Assembly: GCA_029582155.1 (NCBI GenBank)
Contig: CM055907.1
Location: 12,246,133-12,310,132 of the forward strand
Source of the DNA: Panopea generosa
Taxonomy: Eukaryota > Mollusca > Bivalvia > Adapedonta > Hiatellidae
Direction of reading: 5' to 3'
Length of the DNA: 64,000 nucleotides
Below are positions 59,065-64,000 of the stretch, in pieces. The position numbers were made by a program, and so were the translations under genes. The notes under the pieces were generated by a model. It worked only from the letters and a program-made list of their open reading frames with translations. It was not told the origin of the DNA and searched no databases. Position 1 is the stretch's first letter, and each line of letters opens with the position of its first letter.

Positions 59065-59260
59065 GAGCGTATGATCCAGCGGTAAAGCACCAGATCAGGG
59101 GGTCATGAGTTCAATTCTCTGCCACTGCTATGTTGTTTCCTTGAGCAAGACACTTTATCCGCATATCCTTAATAATGGTACTACCCAGGCAGACTTCTAG
59201 CTTGATTTGTCTAAGTTGTATAATCTTATTTCACAACCGATGTAATGAATAAATTTAAAA
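59065..59260 (+). mobile_element. SINE family F copy
   Basis: GATCCAGCGGTAAAGCACCA (box A-like), GAGTTCAATTCTCTGCCACT (box B), TCCTTGAGCAAGACACTTTA, ending TTTCACAACCGATGTAATGA. Confidence 0.75.
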
Positions 59261-59324
59261 ACAAACTTTTGCTGAAAATGCTCTGAGCAGTAGACATAAT
59301 AGCTAAATGAGTCTGTATAATGTA

Positions 59325-59500
59325 TACTTGTTACCATACTTGCTATGTGTAATTACTTGTTACCATACTTTCAATGTGTAATTACCTGTTACCATACTTG
59401 CTATGTGTAACTACATGTTACCATACTTGCTATGTGTAATTACTTGTTACCATACTTTCAATGTGTAATTACCTGTTACCATACTTGCTATGTGTAATTT
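59325..59500. repeat. ~29-bp minisatellite, about six units
   Basis: Unit TTGTTACCATACTTGCTATG + TGTAATTAC with alternating CTTGCTATG and CTTTCAATG forms. Confidence 0.88.
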
Positions 59501-59887
59501 ATGTGATAATCAACTCTACAGGGCAAGAAGGATAAAACTATGTAATTTGTACTTTATGTGAAGACAGTTCAGTATTCACAAAATGTGCCATTGAACTGTT
59601 TACAGAGCGTGACGTTGGCTGGCTGCAAATAATAGGACTTTAAGTGCTTTTGATATGTTTTCATTTTGTTGCACGATGCATGGGTAAAAACGTCTTACTG
59701 CTTGGAAAATAAATGAGATTCTTTTTTTTTTTTTTTATAGGAAAGAAAAAAAAAAAAAAGAGTTTTGTTTTATTTATTATATGTAACTAAGTGACTGTTA
59801 GATGGAAGTAATATTTGAATAAACGTGATGCATGTTTACCCAATAGCTATTATTGTTCTATATCTGTATGTGTGTGGCCGGTCTGCT

Positions 59888-59968
59888 ACCCCAGATGTTA
59901 CCATGTGATTGTACAATATGTAGAAGTTTATTTGATCCAATAAATTTTATATTGTACAGTTCAAAACT
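59888..59968 (+). repeat. Dispersed repeat shared with 24541-24616
   Basis: CCCCAGATGTTACCATGTGA ... TTTTATATTGTACAGTTCAA; see the partner copy. Confidence 0.65.
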
Positions 59969-61547
59969 CTGTCAAATAACCTTATATTATTGTATACTTT
60001 CATATTGTCCCTATAGTTTTCTATAGAGGAGAAATGTACAGTATTTTATGATATTGCACAAGAACTTTAGCATGTGCAGTAAGAACTACTTTCACTAACT
60101 TTTAAAAAAACACGCAATAGAATTAAACATATTAATTTGGTAACATTCTATCTTTCAACCCAATGTTGTTGTTTTTTATCAAGGATATAATACTATTAGG
60201 CACTACATCTCATTGATTGGAATAATTCTGACATTAATGAAAGTTATTTCTATACCAGATGTGACGTCAAAATTGTGAAATGACGTACTACCTCCCATGA
60301 CGTCATGTTAGTATGATAGTTATGAATGTGAGTGTAACCAAATTTATATTTATATGAACAATTTATAGAGAGAAAAAAACATTCAATTACTGTTAACAGC
60401 CCTAAACAATATGAAAGAATACCATAAAATGGTTGCTGAATGTGCATGGATAAATATTAGTTGGGACTCGTTGTTTTGGCAGAAGAATACTCGCAAACTA
60501 CTATTCCTTTGCTAAAACAACTTGTCCCAACCAATATTTATCCATACATGTTCATGCTTATAACGAGATGAGAAAACTGGAGATTACCGTATTTAACCTA
60601 TGTTTTGGGATCCCCTTATTTTTCAGGAATTAAATAATAACTCTTTTATTTAACAGATTTTTTTAAACATCAGCTGCAAATATTAGTATCAGAACCTCTG
60701 ATTTTATGTTTGTAATTTGTGAATTTATTTTTGATTTCTGTGTGTCCATGGTTGATGGTGTTTGGAATTTTGTAAACACAATTTTTTTAATTAAAATGTG
60801 AATTACATATCAGTTGAACAGTTTTGTAGGTGGTAAATAAAAATGACTTTATTTTTGAAAAGCTTTAAATGACATTTAAATAGGTCAACTAATGATGTTT
60901 TTTGTTCAAGCACTTTTAATGCAAATTTTTGGTGTACATGTACATTTTTAAAGGTCAGAGATTTATATTGAACCTTATTTTTTATTTAGTTCATATAAAG
61001 TTATTGCTTAACCCTTTCCTGTCTTAGCAATGCTAATTTGCTCTATCGGAATTGGTTTACAGCGTAATTGAATTTTGACTTTACCAATTATCAAAGGTCA
61101 AACATCGTTTTTTACCAACAAACGCAGAAGAGTAACATATGTACAGTAACTTGTGTAATGCTCCATTCTTAATTGTATCAATTTGTTTATTTAGAACTAC
61201 GTATATGCTGTATACATCACATTGCATACATTAAAAATGTTTGTATATGACGATGAGCTGTGATGCTCAGGTCCAAATAAGTTGTTTTTTTTACGATTCT
61301 GTTCTGTGTCGATTGATGCCAAAACACATTTTAGCTGTAACTGTCTGGAACAGTCGTAAAAAAATGAAAACCAATATAAAATTGTAAATATGTAGCCGCT
61401 GAACAAATCCTTAATGTACACTTTCCTACTCACTACCTGGTATTTGTTGATAATAATTTGTTTACATAATTGATCGTAAGTAATCAAACCAGTTGCTTGA
61501 AAAAAAAAGTGATGTACTGTCAATAATATTGCCAGTTAATTTACATG

Positions 61548-61757
61548 TCAAGTGCGTGGTCCAGTGGTAGAGCATTGAACCAAGGATTGGAGAGTCTTAG
61601 GTTCGATCCTCTGCCACGGCAATGTGTGGTGTCTTTAAGCAGGATGCTTTATTAAGCACTGGTTCTACCCATAAAGACTTTGAGTGTGATTTGTCTAAGT
61701 TGTAATACTAGAAAATTGTTTCACAATCAAAGTAAAATAAATAAGTTTGAACTAATT
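61548..61757 (+). mobile_element. SINE family F copy
   Basis: GCGTGGTCCAGTGGTAGAGC (box A), GGTTCGATCCTCTGCCACGG (box B), ending GTTTCACAATCAAAGTAAAA. The best-preserved F head; the 3' tail AAATAAATAAG suggests a short A-rich tail. Confidence 0.85.
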
Positions 61758-63139
61758 TACGTGTCAAAAATCATTGAAGAAAGTATTTTATTGTAAATGA
61801 AAGCTGGCGATATATGAGCTTGGGTTGAGTAAAAGGTTGAGTCCAGGTGTGATACGTAGTGATGTCCCAGTTTGCCAGGATGTCGACCCATCCATTATAA
61901 TTTATTAATCAATATTACATACCTAATTATCGCATATTAACAATAAATGTACATGTTAACAACAGAAATATCATTTAATATGTAATGCATGTATAAGTAT
62001 ACAAAGTCATTTGTAACAAGGCATTGTCACATTAGATCTCAAAACATATCTACTTGATGTAATAAATAAGATGTAGAAATGAGCATGGAAAACAATATAT
62101 TGATAATGAATCATTATAAAACCATAACTTTGAGTAAGTTTAAATAAAAAATGTTGTACCTGAGAGATGGCTATATTTGCCAGGTGTCTTTATTGGCTTT
62201 GGGTTCTGTCTAAATGTTAATTTATGCTTTTTTTTAATTGATTTTTGCGAAACTAATTTTAGTGGTAAAGGTTTTGAAAGTTGTTTTTTTCCTATTTCAT
62301 ATGTATTTTTTTTATGTAGCAAAGTTTGGAGATTAATTGAAGTAAAAAAAAGAAGAACCCATATGACCAATTACTCACACACGTTTACAATTTATTAACA
62401 TGACAGTTTGTACGCAAAATATCTCATTTTCTATCAGCAGAAATAAATTCAATATCTGAGCTGCTATCTTATGTAAAAGAGTTTTATTAAAAATAAAATA
62501 ATTCATATCTTCTTTCAGATTTAAGAGATCAAATAAATTAACTTTTGTACCATTTATTGAAAATCAGACGCATTATAATTATTTGTGTTGCAGTATCTAG
62601 TCCCATTTATCAACATTTATTAAGTTGTTGTCAATCATCATTTGTGTTAGTGATACTCATATTAGAAATTAGAATTCATTCATGCATAAATACTCTGAAA
62701 TATACTGTGGTGGTGAAATTTGGGGATATGAGAGATTGGATTCATTTTATTTTTTAAATATGACCAAAAATTAAGCTTGTTTTTTTACTTTCGTCTTTTG
62801 ATTTTTAAGTATGTAACTCTTCAGTATTGGATGCTGGGAAGATTGGGGATAATATCGGTTCCATGTGGAATATCGAAAGATGAAACGCAGATATCAAACT
62901 AATTTTAGTCTACCTTAAATGCGTATGTTGGCAACAAAATCTTTTCTTTAAAACTTAGTTTCTCATAACTGGTAGTTTAATTTTTATTCTGGTACATGTT
63001 ACTATAGATTATTCCATTTTTGTTTTTGGATGTAGACCGAGATCAGACCTCAGGTTACTTTCAGGCTGATCTTGGTTTGCATTGTTTGTAAATGGTTAAC
63101 ATGTCATGAGCAGCAAGGCAAGACTTAAAGTTTTCAAAA

Positions 63140-63330
63140 AAATGTACACACAGTTAAAAAAAAACTGTAACACAGTTAAAAAAAACAACTGTACAAACAG
63201 TTTAAAATAACAAATACACACAATAGTTTTAGAAAATTAACTGTACGTAAAGTTTTAAAAATAGCCTAGGCCCAGTTTAAAAAAACAACAACAGGTATAC
63301 ATAAATTAAAAAAAAAAAATACATACAAGA
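63140..63330. repeat. Degenerate AACTGT/poly-A repeats
   Basis: Units of ACAGTTWAAAAAAAAC with TGTAYA spacers, six to seven loose copies. Confidence 0.6.
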
Positions 63331-63814
63331 AAGCTTATTTTCGTATTTGTGTTCTTAACTTGTCATTTCAGAGAGTACCGGTAAGCATGACCAGCCTGGT
63401 ATTCGATTTATTATATGTTTAAATTTCATTATTATCAAATTTTCCTCCTTGATTTCTCCTCTTACACCCAATTAAGATACACTAAACAAAATAGTTAACC
63501 AGACTGTGAGACACTTAGAATTTTGGTCAATATCTCAACTAATTAAAGGATTTTATCCAAATTTGGAAGGAAATAAAGACATGTTCTGGCAGTTGTCTAA
63601 AAATTTTATTCGTTTATCTGAATAAGTTCATTGTGAAATTGTAATTTTAATGACAGCAGTACTGAAGTTCATTTTCGCAAAACTAATGCTGAGTATCGAA
63701 AAAAAATCCTAGGAGTATGGTTTGCTGTTATGTTAAGTAATCATTGTATCATATGATTACATGACATGAGAAGTGTGTGCACAAATTGAAATACACATGA
63801 ATTGAAACTGTGCA

Positions 63815-63930
63815 GGTGCGGGCAAGAATAGGGCCGCTGTCAATCTCTGTATGGGAGCAGGAATTGTCCAAATGGATCCATTTTTATAAATTTTTGTCTT
63901 TTTCATTATTGTGGTTACATAGGCAACCCT
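63815..63930. repeat. Dispersed repeat shared with 19130-19270
   Basis: GGCAAGAATAGGGCCGCTGT through TTCATTATTGTGGTTACATA parallels the earlier copy. Confidence 0.5.
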
Positions 63931-63964
63931 TATACAATTCCAGGACATCAGTTTTTTGTTTATT

Positions 63965-64000
63965 TTAACCCTTTACTCCATAGATACGCATTTTCCCACA
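63965..64000. mobile_element. Palindromic MITE family A, copy 5, cut by the window edge
   Basis: TTAA-CCCTTTACTCCATAGATA then CGCATTTTCCCACA; continues beyond the window. Confidence 0.8.

Larger units (their letters stand above)
56485..64000 (+). other. AGFG 3' UTR / downstream flank
   Basis: Begins with the probable 3' UTR. No further gene found. Contains a TIR element (57006-57618), G-rich tract (57848-57883), MITE B (58442-58600), SINE F (59065-59260, 61548-61757), 29-bp repeat (59325-59500), dispersed repeats (59888-59968, 63815-63930), degenerate AACTGTA-type repeats (63140-63330) and a partial MITE A at the edge. Nothing recognised in 59970-61540 and 61760-63130. Confidence 0.6.

Overview
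This window looks like nuclear DNA from an animal, most likely a bivalve mollusc. It is AT-rich, with long introns that use GT-AG splice sites. The two genes I can read are metazoan families, and they sit in dense short transposable elements: tRNA-derived SINEs, several terminal-inverted-repeat MITE families, and an element with a ~165-bp tandem core resembling the 'pearl'/Helentron-type elements described from bivalves. The species cannot be fixed from sequence alone.

Left part (1-6028, minus strand): a two-exon Kelch-repeat gene, best read as the KLHDC10 orthologue (425 aa). Exon 1 is 5289-6028 and exon 2 is 1045-1582. It has six kelch blades and a C-terminal BC-box-like motif, as expected of a CUL2/Elongin BC ubiquitin-ligase substrate receptor. 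Region 6029-12726 is the head-to-head intergenic gap. It holds both promoters and a ~2.2-kb mobile element carrying twelve ~165-bp repeats.

Right part (12727-56484, plus strand): one gene, the orthologue of AGFG1/AGFG2 (ArfGAP with FG repeats), in eleven coding exons whose phases all close, giving a predicted 932 aa against about 560 for human AGFG1. Exons 1-3 encode the ArfGAP zinc finger and a conserved KPLKSLLG linker. Exon 4 is an unusual 822-bp exon built of 45-bp tandem repeats (15-aa units ending GDLF). Exon 5 carries the conserved DLLGDLG motif. Exon 7 carries the GGDKYSNL block. Exon 8 is tryptophan-rich. Exon 9 is a 39-bp microexon with NPF. Exon 10 is the FG-repeat domain. Exon 11 ends in TNPFL and stop, as in vertebrate AGFG. 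The protein is expected to work in endocytic traffic, binding EH-domain proteins through NPF motifs.

Introns and the 3' flank (56485-64000) contain no other convincing gene. They hold at least six SINE/MITE families in many copies, two back-to-back minisatellites in intron 7 (69-bp and 21-bp units), a nested transposon insertion that directly shows a TTAA target-site duplication, and several long inverted repeats. The long open frames in the minisatellites and on the reverse of exon 4 are by-products of repeat periods divisible by three, not genes.
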